The position numbers and the translations under genes were made by a program. This document shows positions 22,311 through 34,081 of a DNA stretch of 64,000 nt, piece by piece. This DNA is from Elysia chlorotica. Its lineage: Eukaryota > Mollusca > Gastropoda > Plakobranchidae. Numbering within the stretch: the stretch's first letter is position 1; each line of letters starts with the position of its first letter. The notes beneath the pieces are model-generated. The model made no database searches. It was not told the origin of the DNA and saw only the letters and a list, made by a program, of their open reading frames with translations. The stretch lies in contig RQTK01000288.1 of NCBI GenBank assembly GCA_003991915.1, positions 1-64,000 on the forward strand, in the 5' to 3' direction.

Positions 22311-25300
22311 CCATGGCTCTGAGTCTGCGGTGCTGAGCGTTGATCTCCTGCAGCTGTTGTGGCAGGGCGAGTCCTCTAGCCGAGTAGAGCGCCTCGATCT
22401 TCGCCATCACCGTCTCCAGCAGGAACTGGGCGTTCTTCAGGATCACTGCATGCTGGGAATGGGAGGGAAGAAGTACAATCAGCGCTTAGAGGACAGGAAT
22501 ACAGGATCTACAGGCAAAAATAGCTAGGTCAATCTATAGGGAGACGTAACTTTAGAATCACAGGGTGCTGCGATCCAAGGGTCACGGGAAAGAAAGAAGT
22601 CACAGTCAACAACAAAAAACCCAGTCCGGTTATGTGCCCTTTTATACGACTGCAATAAGAATTTTTGTCAGGAGTCAAGAAACAAGAAGAAAGTTACCTT
22701 TTTGGAGAGACTTATAATTCATAAAGAATCTTGTACATGCTTGAATATTTTAATACAATCACAAGTTGATCAAGAGGAGAAAGAGAGAATGATTGATAGT
22801 TGTGAGTCAGAGAAGCCGCTGCTCAGATATGAAAAAACAAAAAAAGTTGGGCTGTAACTTTTTATTTAGACTTTTATTATTATAAGAATCTGCTATAGGC
22901 CAATTGTTATTTAACAACCATGAGACTCACTAGTGAATGAGAGGGAACTACATGTACTTGTAGAAACCAATGCCCACATGAATAAAATAAAAGTCCTCTT
23001 TCTAAAAACTAAACTTTTTCATTGTGCTTTTTTTTAAAACATGAACGAAAGATTCACTAATATTTGGGGAAAAAGAGAGCCACTGACAATGCAACAAAAA
23101 AAGCGGAAAAAAAAACACTAAAACCTTTTACCTCTTTTGCAAGACTTTCATTCTTCAGAGAATCCTCCATATGTTTGACTTGAGCTTTGTAAACCGCCGC
23201 AATGGCCTCAGCGATGAATTCCTCAAGCTCTGTGGTGAAAAGTTTCAACAAGTCCTCGGCAAATATGACCACACTCTTCGCAAACTGGATTGAATTCATT
23301 GTGATCGCAATGAAACATTTCTCTGAGGAATGGGAATAAAAACAAATTTTTAATATTATGAACACACACTATTCTAGTAGATTTTAACTTTACAAGATAA
23401 AAAAATGGAAAGGAGAAAAAAACCCAACAATCATAATAAATTAATAAACACAATTCTACAACTGGTGGAAAATTCAGAATTCCACAATCATAACAAAATA
23501 ATAAATACAATTCTAAAAGTGGAAAATACAGAACTCCAGGTAAAAAAAAGTTATATTGGAGTAAAATGAAAGAAACAAACAACAAAAAACACCTACATCA
23601 TTCATGTAAATAAAAAGCACCAAGCATCACAAGACATGTTTTCTACTTTATAGCATTACCAGTTCTCGAGTCTTGATTGCTGTTACACATTCAAACATTG
23701 ATATTGACAAAGCTTTAACCTGCATTTCCTGGTCTTGGGACTTGATGGTTGTCCAAAAAAAAATTTTGACATTGTCTTGGGACTTGACAGCTCAACAACC
23801 AATGAAAAGTTATAACCCTTGTCACAGCCAACATGGCAAGCTGTCATAATAAAATAATAGACCTCCTGACATAACTGTGTTACATGTATCAAGTAGATTT
23901 AGCGCTCCCCCCCCTTCTGTAGAATTCTTACCTATGACAAAGGGCTTGATGTCGAAGCCAGAGGCTGCAACGTCCTTGACATACTTGTCACAGTCGGCCT
24001 GGGTCAGGTGGTTCTGGGGTCTCCACAGGTCGTCCTGATCATCAGACACAAAAATGCAGAGCGGTGGAGGTTAGGATTACTCACTCATAATAACATTTGA
24101 AAATAAAAGAGAGGAATGATGAAAATTGGTAATACCCAGCTGTAAAGACTCAATAAATCTTATCAACATTAGGCATGTATGTTAAATATGTTGAATCTAT
24201 TTTTTCTTAACTAAAGGTATTGCATATACTCTAAAACTGATGATAAAGGAAAAAAAAGGTCAGCAATATTTCATCCAAATGATCCCTTTTTTGTACAGTA
24301 GAAACAAGAACAATGGTATTTGGAAATAATCAGCCGTAAACATATAACAATAACAAAAATAATTCCTTTTCGATATTTCTTCCACATGCATACAGACAAT
24401 TAATAAAAATTATCTACATGTCCAACGTGTTTGCATGATACCACAACCACCACCACCACTAACAACAACAACAACAGCAATAACACCACCATCACCACCA
24501 CCACAACCAACAACAACAGCAACAGCACCCAAATCACCAATACCACCACCAACAACAACAACCATCACCACCACAACAACCAACAACAACAGCACCACCA
24601 CCACCAACTGGACGTACGTTAGCCCTGTAGTGAATGCCATCTATGAGTTGGTCCCGAGTCTCCTCCACCACCTGCTGGATGGACATGTCCAACATGTTTG
24701 CCAGGCAGAACTCGATGTCCAAACCGATGGCGTTCAGCTGGAGAAAAAAAAAACCCCAAGGTATTATCACTTTATCAAAAAGATTGGCCCATGCTAAGAT
24801 GATCAGAGGGAATCAATCTGGCAGCAACCCTAACAAAGGAATAAGCTGACAAATAATAAACTACACTGTTTTCAACCACATTGAACCCTTTCATGACGCA
24901 GCACTAGACAGCTTCACGTTGATCGGCACATCACTAATTGACACGGTAGGATCAAACTTTACCATTTTTTCACTCAAAAATGAGAGTGGTCAAAGGGAAG
25001 GAATCTTGTAATATATTACTAAAGCTATCATTCTTTCTTTGAGTTATCACCTCACAGGGGAATTATAGGCTTTATATAAACACATCCTGAGGGGAAAAAG
25101 AGGGCTAGAGCCAATGTTTTGAAAAGGTTAAGATCGTTTGGCAAAAGTGTCTCAGGCTAGAAGACGGGACCAGGTGGTATTGCACTGAGTTTGGCTGGGA
25201 CATTCTCATCTTACCCACGCCTTCCTATTGAGAGGTGAAGAGCCTCCACAGTGTCTCTCTGAAACTGTCAGTTGTCCATTAGCCACATTTTGGCTGCTTA

Positions 25301-28300
25301 AAATTTCCCTTGAAAAGAAATCTGCACCTGATTTCCAAACCGCTAGAGAGAATATTCACTGATGTTTGTCCTCAGTGCACACTGAGGTTTCCAAAGGCAC
25401 CCATAAATATAACAAAGTTTAACTATAAAAAATCACATTCTTCAATTTAACCAAACCTATGTATACACAGTTTTTATACTTGTATGAGTCCATGAATAAA
25501 AGCAAATAGGTGCATTTCAGTGTTAACTTTACCATGAGATCGATACTGATCTAACAATTTCGATACTTTATTTTCTCTGAGATACATTTTCCTGCCAGCC
25601 CAGTGGCGACACGACAAGACAGGGACTGTATTTACCTCCTCGCAGTGGTTCTTGGAGAGCAGCACACTGTCTGCGATGGTCGTCAGACTGGCCTTGCTCT
25701 CAAACACCTGGCGGCGGAAGATGCTGACAAACGCCTGGAGCTCCTGCTTGGCCCAAATCACAAACGCTGGAAAAAAATAAACAAAAGAAAAAGGCAGTTC
25801 AGAATCTCTTTCTTTTTCTTTTTTTTCCTTGGTTTCCTAACATCCGTCATCAGCAACTAAGCTTTATTGCAGACAGGTCCCAAGCTTTTTGTCTGACAAT
25901 TTTATGACTTCAGACTATGCTGTCACACAATACTGACACAGACCCAACCAGTAACAAATAAAACGGAAAAGTTGATGTTTGAACTGGGAACTTCCCAAAA
26001 TGAACTTATGTATAAGTTGCCTCCAGGAAGAATCTCAGTCCTCAATGTTTACCCAATATTTTTTTTTTAATCTGATATGCAAAAATCATTAAAAAAAAAA
26101 ATTTCTTCTATCTTTTTTTACAGAAGTTTGTAACTTTTGACATTTTCTTCACAGCGTAATAGGCACATTATGCCAATTAGATATCAAATTAAGATAATAA
26201 AAAGTATTTCTTCTGCCTTTGTAAACAATCCATTTCTATCTAGTAGATAGTTGTCATGACTACAATGAAAAAACAAAGCCCCATGGCAAATCCAAATAAA
26301 CTCTTTTTCTCACAATAAATTGATTAATGACTTTAAAGACAAATATCCTTAAATCATGAACCAACAGAACATATTCAAAACTTGTACCTGAGAAACAGCC
26401 GTAGTGTCCGGGGAAAGCTTTGATGAATTCCTTGGATGTGTCTGACAGGGAGGAGAAGAACACTCCGCACAGACAGCGGATGTACAGAGTCGTGGCCCCT
26501 TCAAACTTGAGCTGTCGAATGTTGTACTTGATGATGGCGCTACGGTTCCGCAGAAACAACTTGCACGCCTGAAACACATCAAAGAAAAGAAATGAAATGG
26601 AATGAATGTTTCGTGCCTCACTGTGTGTTTAGTTTCCCTTCAGTAAAGTGAGAAAATCAGGCCGTATCAGAACAGTGCTTGGTGCGTCATGCCTCACAGC
26701 TAGATTGGGTCATACTAGCACAGAACAGTCCTTGGTGCATTGGGTCATACTAGGATGTTCTGAACATACAAACACTTTAGTTTTTAATCATCCTGATATT
26801 TGAGTAAGTTCTTCATTGGCCATGGGACACTCATAATTTTGCTGATTTGCCAAGTCCATTTAAGAAACAAAACAAAAAATCTGGAAGAGGTAGAGCAGGG
26901 AACTAACCTGTGATCTGTTGTTTGTTTATTTTGGGGGATGAAATTTCCAGCAACATGCAGCATTTTTTTTTTTTTAATTTTCAATGAAATTTTGGGGAAC
27001 AAGATCACAACTAGCACTAGAAAAACACTGTACCTTGGTGGCAAAACAATAATTATCAACAAAATATAAAGATAAAAAAATATTTTTTAAACTTGTATAC
27101 CACTAGAGAATCCTAAAAAAAAAAAATGAAGTAAAAAAATAAAAAAGGCAGAAAAAAGGACCCGAGGCACAAGAAACTGAGGGGCCAGCTGGCTTTAGGG
27201 GAAGATCCATGCGCTTCTGTTTGCGGAATCCCCATTTTGATCTCACAAGTGGGGAAAAATATTTGTCGGATTTTGTCCCTCTACTGATTGGGTCAGTGTC
27301 ATTATAATGTGACTGGGTGAGACGGGACTCCTGGAATCCTTGTACTGTCTCTGTGTGGTCACATGTTAAGCCATGGGATATAGCTCAGCTGCTGACGTTG
27401 GACGTTAGGAAATTAACCAACAAACCTGTGCCGATTTCCCGAGGCGTATGAGTTGAGTGACTGCCCTTCTGGCGGCTCTGGGTCCGCCTCGTAACGATCT
27501 CTCCGGCGACACCTGGAGCTCGTTCATCAGTCCGTCCGTCAGTTGCTTCACTCTGTGCTCGATACGCGCTCTGTACAGTGGGGAGGGGGAGGACGAGTTG
27601 AATTTGCGCGCTCTAAACGATTGGGGAAGGGATGGGGCGTCGGAGAAGGAGGGGGAGTTTATAATGCAGCATGTTAGTACAGCAATGGGTATATTGCAAG
27701 GAGGATGAGTTGACTTTATTTGTTAAAAGTACCTATCTCAATCACCTGAAGGGTTTTCAGTTCAAATCTTTGAAATACCAGGTTTTTCCCTGTAGCTACT
27801 GCCATGCCCCAAAACAAAACAAATCCATTTCATTCCCACACAGAGGGAAAAAAATGAATACTAAAACTAGCTAGTTGACTATCATAAACATTTGAAATTT
27901 GTAATAAGGATTTTAGCAAACACATCTTATACTAAAAAAATTGGGTAAATTTCAAACCGATTTGAGAAAAAATGCGCACAAAAGCTCACCTGAATTCTTT
28001 GAGCGCCGGTCCTTTAGGGCAGGCTTTTAAGTATTCGTTCACTGTAAAGGAAACACAAACATTCACTTGTAGTTGCAATATTTACAGTAACATATTTGAA
28101 GAGGTAGAGAAAGTTTGTTAAGTGGAGTGAAATAAAAACCCTATGGCAGTAAAGAATGCTCCTCAGCCTAGAACACGTTTAAAAAACACGCACCAATTTT
28201 ACAGAGGTATATATTTTTAATTTAAAACTTGAACTGCCTATTTTGACAAGCACAATTTTCAAAATGGCAGACATATGGCTCTTTCAACCAAAATTTAAAT

Positions 28301-29847
28301 TTATCCTCTTGAATTTGTATTTATTTAAATGCCATATGTTAAAAATTGTCGCTTAGGCATAGGCAATTTTTCATTCTTAAATCATTCATATATGTGTCTT
28401 TTACTTAGTGCTGATTTTTATGCTTAAAATTCCATAATGTATTGAATCTACAGCAAACATTAAATAACATTTTAATATAAATATGTGTAAGGTTACGTCC
28501 AAAACAGATCCACCATGAAATTTGAAATTTGAAATTAACATTTAAACACAATGTAAAAAGATGCAAAAGTCTTGCCCTTACCTTTCTCTACTTGATCAAC
28601 AGCCCCCTCGAAGTTCCTCTGCGCTATGTACATGTCGAGATCTTCGGGAAGTTCCTGTAGCCAATCAGCGGACAGGAAGTCTCGGTCCATGGCCACAGGC
28701 TCTTCCTCCATGTCGTCGGTGAAACCTGCGAGGGAGGGACCACACAGAGTTATCAAACTTTGTTTCTTTCCTCTAAATGGTTATACAGAACTTTTTTTTA
28801 CCAATTTGTCTTTGCACTCACTCAAAATCCCAGAGTCCGAGTACACAAAAAGAGGCAACCAGATAAACCAAGACACCATCTTACCCCGGATTAGGCGGCA
28901 TTTCTTCTTCTTCTTCGTTCATTTGAAAATGACTACGAGAAAGTCCCGAATCTAGTATATAGTCCACAGTCTTTTGAAGATCAACCAAGGGTCCATTTAA
29001 CTTATCAAATAATGTCTTTGCACTCACTCAAAACCCCAGAGTCCGAGTGCACAAATAAAGAGGCAACCAGGGCAAATCAGGCACAAGTTTTAATTTTTAC
29101 TTTGTGAGTATTTTAAAGTGTATTGGGTACTCACATGGAATACCAAATAGAATAGAATAGTGTGTTCAGAAATGCAAACTGCACTTGCTTGAAATATTTA
29201 GAAATTGTCAAACCCATGCCTGAAAAGCCCAGAACACTCCACAAATATATGGCCTAACAAAAGCAGGAACCGTAACTCACTTTTGGACAAGTCACCGTCG
29301 CCAGGGGAGGCAAGCGCAGCCTGAAGCTGTTGCTCGGCCAGACGCATGGCGGCCTCCTTTTTCTGCTTGTCCTTGACGGATTTCTTCTTCTTGGTGTCCT
29401 CAAGGGCATCCAGCCATTGGCGCTGTGAGGGGGAGGGAGGGGGGGGGGGGCGGTTAAAACAATGGTCAATCGCAAAATATGTAAAAAAAAACAACCAAAC
29501 TATTGACATCAATCGTAAATGTGTGTAAGGCGATCAAAATAACTTCAAGCATTTTTTAAATTTAAATTATAAAACTTCAAATGGTAATTTTCGTACATGT
29601 TATGCATTCCTCCTTTGAAATTGCATGAATCCCTCAAATATCCATTTTAACCAAATAAAGGTCCCCACTGAGACAGCATGATGTACAGACAAGGGTGCAA
29701 AATATGACGCATCATTAGTGTTGTGAAAATTTAGCACTTTCAACCTTTTTTAAAATTAACAATTTAGGTAGCAACAACTCACACTCTCTCTCTCTCCCTC
29801 CCTCTCTCTCTCCCTCTCTCTCTCTCTCTTCCTCTCCTTTTCCCTCC

Positions 29848-29925
<78 letters not shown>

Positions 29926-32900
29926 GGCTGTGTCGGTCTGGTACATGTGAGACTCTGGGAACATGAGGATCTTGAACCCGTTCTTCACGGGCCCTGTGTC
30001 CCTCACGTTGACGACCGCCAGACTGTCCAGCTCGTACAGCCCCTGGAACCGGTACCGCATCGGGCCCCGCCTGGACCACACACAACACACAATGGTTTAG
30101 TTTGTTTCGTTTCGCTGGTTTCTTAAAAACTAGCAATGTTTAATTTGATTTGGTTGCTTGTCAACCACCGTTTGTTTAGGAAACGATCACAAAACTCTTG
30201 CTTGTATACCTAGCTTCTCTACCCACTGGCCTTTACTTAGCCAAGTCTCTGCAAGTCGTAAGGTATCATAAAAAAGGTTCTATCTAAATTTTCAGGTGAA
30301 ATTAGGGGTAACAGAATAAGCAGGTTCTATTTGAATGAAAGAACCCAAAAATAATTGTAATGAGAGGTATGTTCATTTCATTTCACAATCAACAATTCGT
30401 GCCAGTGATGATGTGTGTCCGTCAAAAAATCACTTGAACCTGTTCATTATGATTTATTAAAATTCACAAAAAATGTAGACACGCAGCTACAAAGTGCTGC
30501 TGCCTTATTCTCATTGGCTATAGACAAACGATCGGAAGCTCAGAGACCACTGGACTAAACAACCAAATATGTAGACAGCACTATGTTACTATCACCGCTG
30601 TATTGTAAACTTCACATGTTTGAGATCCAGGTGTGAATGAGGAGGGTTCGAACTCCTGCTCAAACACTTGAAGAGCTACACTGAGCTATCTTCCCACTCA
30701 GGTATTCTACTGGCCTCTCATTGTGCCTCTCTGCATCGTAGCTTGGTTTCTTCACTTCCGACGTCCTATGTCAGCAAATGGGACCCACGACTAACATCTG
30801 ACAGACAGACAGACAGACACAGAGCCGAGATACCAGGACTTCCATCTCTGCGGATCACATACTGACACCAACTAAACCAGTATGAAAGGAAATCTGACTA
30901 ATAAATTTGCTCAATGGTGGGATTAAACCAGGGACCCCCGAATAGAAACAAAGCACTCTAAAACTTGACTTTGATTGTTAGATTTCATCACATACTCTGT
31001 CTATGCACAGCTACCTCACCTGTTAGGTTGGGTTGATTTGAGTTGCACAATATAGGCTACACTGTGGATGGGCCCCAAAACTTACGTCTGAAAATTTAAT
31101 GTAATGCCACTCACGAGACAGGGCAGGGAGACCTCTACTCCTGTCTCAGCCAGTCACATTAAACTGACACAGACCCAACCGGAAGGGGATGAAATTGGAC
31201 AAAAACCTTTTTGACTGATCATGGGTTTTGAACAGCAGACCTCTTGAAAGGGAGACCAACGCTCTACCCTTTAAGCCATACTACCCCCTTCTCACCTGTT
31301 GGGTATCCAGGTGGCGATCATGAGGCTGTCGTTGAGCAGGAAGGCGTGGACGCGCTGCAGCTGGACGTGGCTCTCGGCGTCCAGCTCGACCAGGTCTCCG
31401 TCATGGACCAGATGTCGGCCAGGCACGTCCGCCACACTCTGATTTTAATGTTGAAAAAAACACACAAAAAAAAAAAGCGCATAAAAGCTTGCCCAACACA
31501 CTATCAGCTTATAATGCTATGAGTATGAATAATAACAATGGTATGATCAGTTTGTTCTGTACACAAACAACAGGTAATCGTAGTGAAGTGCAACAGCTCA
31601 GATATTCAGAACAATCACGTTTTTCTTAGTTTTGCACAGCATTATTGTATCCTAATATTCCTATTGGTGTTCTGCATCTAGTTAAAAAAAATATATTTAG
31701 AAGGAAGAGAAATGTGGCTTATACTATTAAAGTTCATGTACATAGGCTGCCTTTCCAATGAACCATCTGACCTGGTCACATGGTGCAAACAGCCACAAGG
31801 CTATTTGAACCACATGGTGCAATTGCCTCTGCCTAATTTTAACTGTGGTTTACCGAGCAGCCCTCCACTTTCTCCAAGAGAAAAGCAAGATTTCTGCGCG
31901 TTTCTTCTTCTGGGCTTTCCTTCTTTTCATCCTCTCCTTTCATTCCTTGAACCATGGCTGAAAAAAATATCCAATGGCATAAGGTCTTAATTAAACAAAT
32001 TAATATCAAAACAATGCAAATACACAAGCCATTAACTGCTATGCATTGTAAAATAAATCCAATATTTACTAGTTCAAGTACCTACATGGTACATGTATTG
32101 TAATAAAGTTTGGAACAAATAAATTTCCAGACATTAAATTTAATTTTGTATTTCTAAAAAAGATGTAATCTTTGGTAGGCAGGAGCAAAGACAGTATTGT
32201 TGTGTTTTCTAAGTGCAGCACATTAAATTGTCAGATGTAAGCCTTAGACTTAGTTACTGATATTGAACATTAGGAAGCCAACCAGCCATCGTCTCTTGAA
32301 TAGTAAAAAAATTTACAAAATTTAACAGCATAGCATTTTGTAAATTGGGTCCTTGTAATCCTGCTTTACCTCTATCGCTGACTAGCGGCATTTCCATCAT
32401 CGAACTCATCAGTGATTTCTGGTCCGACAGCAGATGGCTCAGCTGGATCATCTCCCCTTCCAGGACTGTCATGGGTGGAATGAAATATAAATATTCAATG
32501 ACGGTATTTAATCTTTGTACATCATAAATGACTCAAAGCTAATATCATTTTCGAAATTTTGACTGACTAGTAAATTTGACTTTAAAAAAAATGGCATGAA
32601 TGGAGTATTTTGTTCCATTATCATTTATAGATGTGTAGATTTGTTCCCAAAACAATGGAAAGTCTTTAAATTTGTTTCAAAACTAAGTTAACTCCTGAAC
32701 CAGAGTATGGCCACTTACTTGAAATTTCACGTGCTGTCTCAATAAACTGCGAGTAGTTTTTATAAACATTTTTCTTCAAGGCCTGGGCAGTCTCGTCGTT
32801 AAGCATGTGAACTTTGGCCTTCATGTCCAGCAACGCATCCTCGCCTTCGCCTGAAAGCTTGGCGATGACTGCGGACAAGAGAGACGCATCACGGTACAGA

Positions 32901-33503
32901 TATTTATAAGAAGAGTGACATAGAACTGAGCATTCTGGTGAGTTTTTTTGTTTTGTTTTTAAATCTAATTCCTGTTGTTGTAACATTTTCCTTGAATTTA
33001 TCTCTTAGTATTCAGCAATCAGAAGATCAAGTTAAATGTAAATTTTTGAAGGAGGTACATTTTTTAATTGTTTCTCAAATTGTTTATATTTTGAAAAATT
33101 TTTGTTTTGTTTAAAACTATAACCTCTCCCATTTCAGTACAATCTATATCTAATGACTTTTATACACAATGTGATCACCTACAAAAACAATAGTAGGGTC
33201 CAGATTAAATCTATGATCGTGAGTACAACGTTGTGTTTTAACGCATAGACCTATAGAGCTATGTCTCGACTTAAGATGCTAATAAGGAGTCTTGCGTCGA
33301 ATTTTAACCACTGCGATGTTATAGTTACGACCTATACAGCCTACTTCAATGTCTAGTCTAGATCTATATCTAGTTTTAAACTGAAGAAAAACTTCAAGCC
33401 AAGGGGTGTGTCTGTGGACAGAGATAAAAATGTCTATAAAGGACTCACAGCTTTCAGGATCGAAGCTTGGTTTTGCAAGGACTCTCGCTAATCCGTCCCC
33501 CAT
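22300..33503 (-). CDS. EXOC8: EXOC8, exocyst complex component Exo84
   Basis: Exo84 is a subunit of the exocyst, which tethers secretory vesicles to the plasma membrane; the metazoan protein binds RalA through its PH domain. Minus-strand exons in transcript order: 33449-33503, 32719-32868, 32370-32465, 31854-31957, 31296-31438, 29917-30070 (or extending to 29785), 29281-29422, 28582-28725, 27990-28041, 27426-27570, 26388-26568, 25636-25766, 24618-24737, 23932-24034, 23132-23322, 22300-22452 (TGA 22300-22302). All phases agree; total 687 residues, close to the vertebrate 725. Seen: MGDGLARVLAKPSFDPESF, NDETAQALKKNVYKNYSQFI, GEMIQLSHLLSDQKSLM (coiled coil), PH domain (about residues 160-270: HLVHDGDLVELD, LNDSLMIATWIPNR, YELDSLAVVNVRDTGPVKNG, QWLDALEDTKKKK), then the helical C-terminal domain to LRAMVRK. 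Divergent from SH2B. Confidence 0.95.
24430..24610. repeat. (CCA/ACA)n trinucleotide-rich tract beside an EXOC8 donor
   Basis: About 180 bp of mixed CCA, ACA and GCA triplets on the + strand. The EXOC8 exon ends at 24618 with donor GTACGT at 24612-24617, so the tract begins within about 10 bp of a functional splice site. The low-complexity frames over it are artefacts. Confidence 0.9.
24880..25131. mobile_element. piggyBac-like MITE, about 250 bp
   Basis: Left end TTGAACCCTTTCATGACG; right end, reverse-complemented, TTAACCTTTTCAAAACATTG. The ends are imperfect inverted repeats around a TTAA-type target site, the left one mutated to TTGA. No transposase inside. It lies in an EXOC8 intron. Similar termini occur at 16733 and 40501, which supports one broad family. 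Confidence 0.5.
25190..25425 (+). mobile_element. 3' fragment of an I/Nimb-type LINE
   Basis: Translates around THAFLLRGEEPPQC, a motif found near the C-terminus of I/Jockey-group LINE polyproteins after RNase H. The block GAAATCTGCAC ... CTAGAGAGAATAT ... ATGTTTGTCCTCAG is shared with 35925-36000, the tail of the LINE copy upstream of SH2B. Strongly 5'-truncated; lies in an EXOC8 intron. Confidence 0.6.
25895..25975 (-). mobile_element. Fragment of the tRNA-derived SINE family
   Basis: GTCTGACAATTTTATG and ACTGACACAGACCCAACC match the body of the SINE copies at 31020 and 44815; the tRNA-like head is missing. Located in an EXOC8 intron. Confidence 0.5.
27180..27425 (+). mobile_element. tRNA-derived SINE copy, plus orientation
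   Basis: Head GGGGCCAGCTGGCTTTAGGG resembles a tRNA A-box region; the body holds GGGTCAGTGTCATTATAATG and TGACTGGGTGAGACGGGACT, the reverse complement of the SINE bodies at 31020 and 44815. It ends near GCTGACGTTGGACG, abutting the end of EXOC8 exon 10 (27426). Confidence 0.6.
28806..29075. repeat. Duplicated 65-bp segment in EXOC8 intron
   Basis: GTCTTTGCACTCACTCAAAA followed by CCCAGAGTCCGAGT and AGAGGCAACCAG occurs at about 28806-28865 and again at 29012-29075, about 205 bp apart. Non-coding; family unknown. Confidence 0.7.
29785..29916 (-). repeat. (GA)n tract at the splice donor of an EXOC8 PH-domain exon
   Basis: On the minus strand the exon coding TDTAKAK ends at 29917, exactly where the conserved protein continues into RQWLDALED, but no GT follows. 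Instead 132 bp of GA-rich sequence follow, then GTGTGAGTTG. The frame stays open across all 132 bp (44 codons, mostly Arg-Glu). Splicing at GTGTGA (29784-29779) keeps phase 0 with the next exon at 29422, whereas the stronger-looking GTGAGT two bases on would shift frame. Confidence 0.9.
30630..30705 (-). repeat. tRNA-like SINE head
   Basis: On the minus strand GGAAGATAGCTCAGTGTAGC and GGAGTTCGAACCCTCC match RNA polymerase III A and B boxes (TAGCTCAGTG, GTTCGAACC). It does not fold as a full tRNA by eye and is close to other SINE pieces, so it is called a SINE head rather than a tRNA gene. Confidence 0.6.
30755..30985 (-). mobile_element. tRNA-derived SINE copy
   Basis: Body motifs ATCTGACAG, GATACCAGGACT and ACTGACACCAACTAAACCAG; head on the right, reading in reverse complement GTTTTAGAGTGC ... 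TGGTTTAATCCCACC (B-box-like). It contains a (CAGA)n run at about 30802. Diverged copy in an EXOC8 intron. Confidence 0.55.
31020..31288 (-). mobile_element. tRNA-derived SINE copy next to an EXOC8 donor
   Basis: On the minus strand: head GTATGGCTTAAAGGGTAGAG and CTGTTCAAAACCC (A/B-box-like), body with TGACTGGCTGAGACAGGAGT and GGGGCCCATCCACAGTGTAG, ending in a region reading CAACCCAACC. The head begins within about 8 bp of the GT at 31294-31295, so the insertion sits almost on the donor of the exon ending at 31296. Confidence 0.7.
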
Positions 33504-34081
33504 TGTTGTTTAGATTTAGATCAGATTCTATGCCCGTTCCTGATTAATTGCCATAGATTAAAGCCCAGTTTGTGCCAAACTTGAAGTTAGAGCCCCCCGA
33601 GTCTCTTCCGTACGAGCAACCATGTTTACAAACTTTGTTGGTTTGGTTGTTCTTCCGGTTAGGCTACACGCCGAAATGACTTATCCGCCAGAAGGACTCT
33701 GAGATCAGTTCGGCGGACGCCAGAATCACTCTAGTTCTCACCAATCCTCTTTAGCACCCAAATGAATTCAATAACTGAGACATTGAAAAACAATATATTG
33801 TAAACTGCTCGTTGTAAGTAGACGAGTTTGTCGTCTGCCACAGAGCTTATTCGATTCCGACTGTAGAGCGGCAACTCCAACTGCAGTTCAACGCTCTTCA
33901 GAAATAGGCAGACACAAACGACTTCAAATGCTCCCCTCAGAAAATGATAGTCGTTCATTTTTGTATTAAAGGAAATTTCTCATGGACCCATCTTTACATC
34001 GGCCGCGGCCAAAGAATTCCTATAGAAGAAGAAGACGCAATATTTTTAGCGTTGACAACAAAAACAAAAAACAACGAAAAC
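33504..34081. other. EXOC8 upstream / EXOC8-SH2B intergenic, first part
   Basis: 5' flank of EXOC8 (its ATG at 33503 has A at -3). It must hold the EXOC8 promoter, but no TATA box was identified. No gene recognised. Confidence 0.4.

Noticed and set aside
23223-23585. 120-codon minus-strand frame
   Set aside because: Out-of-frame reading across an EXOC8 exon and intron.
24410-24770. Asn/His/Thr- and Pro/Thr-rich frames
   Set aside because: Products of a trinucleotide tract beside an EXOC8 exon on the other strand.
30630-30705. tRNA gene on the minus strand
   Set aside because: A and B boxes are present, but no proper acceptor stem or anticodon arm was apparent and it sits among SINE copies; called a SINE head. 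A covariance-model tRNA search would decide.
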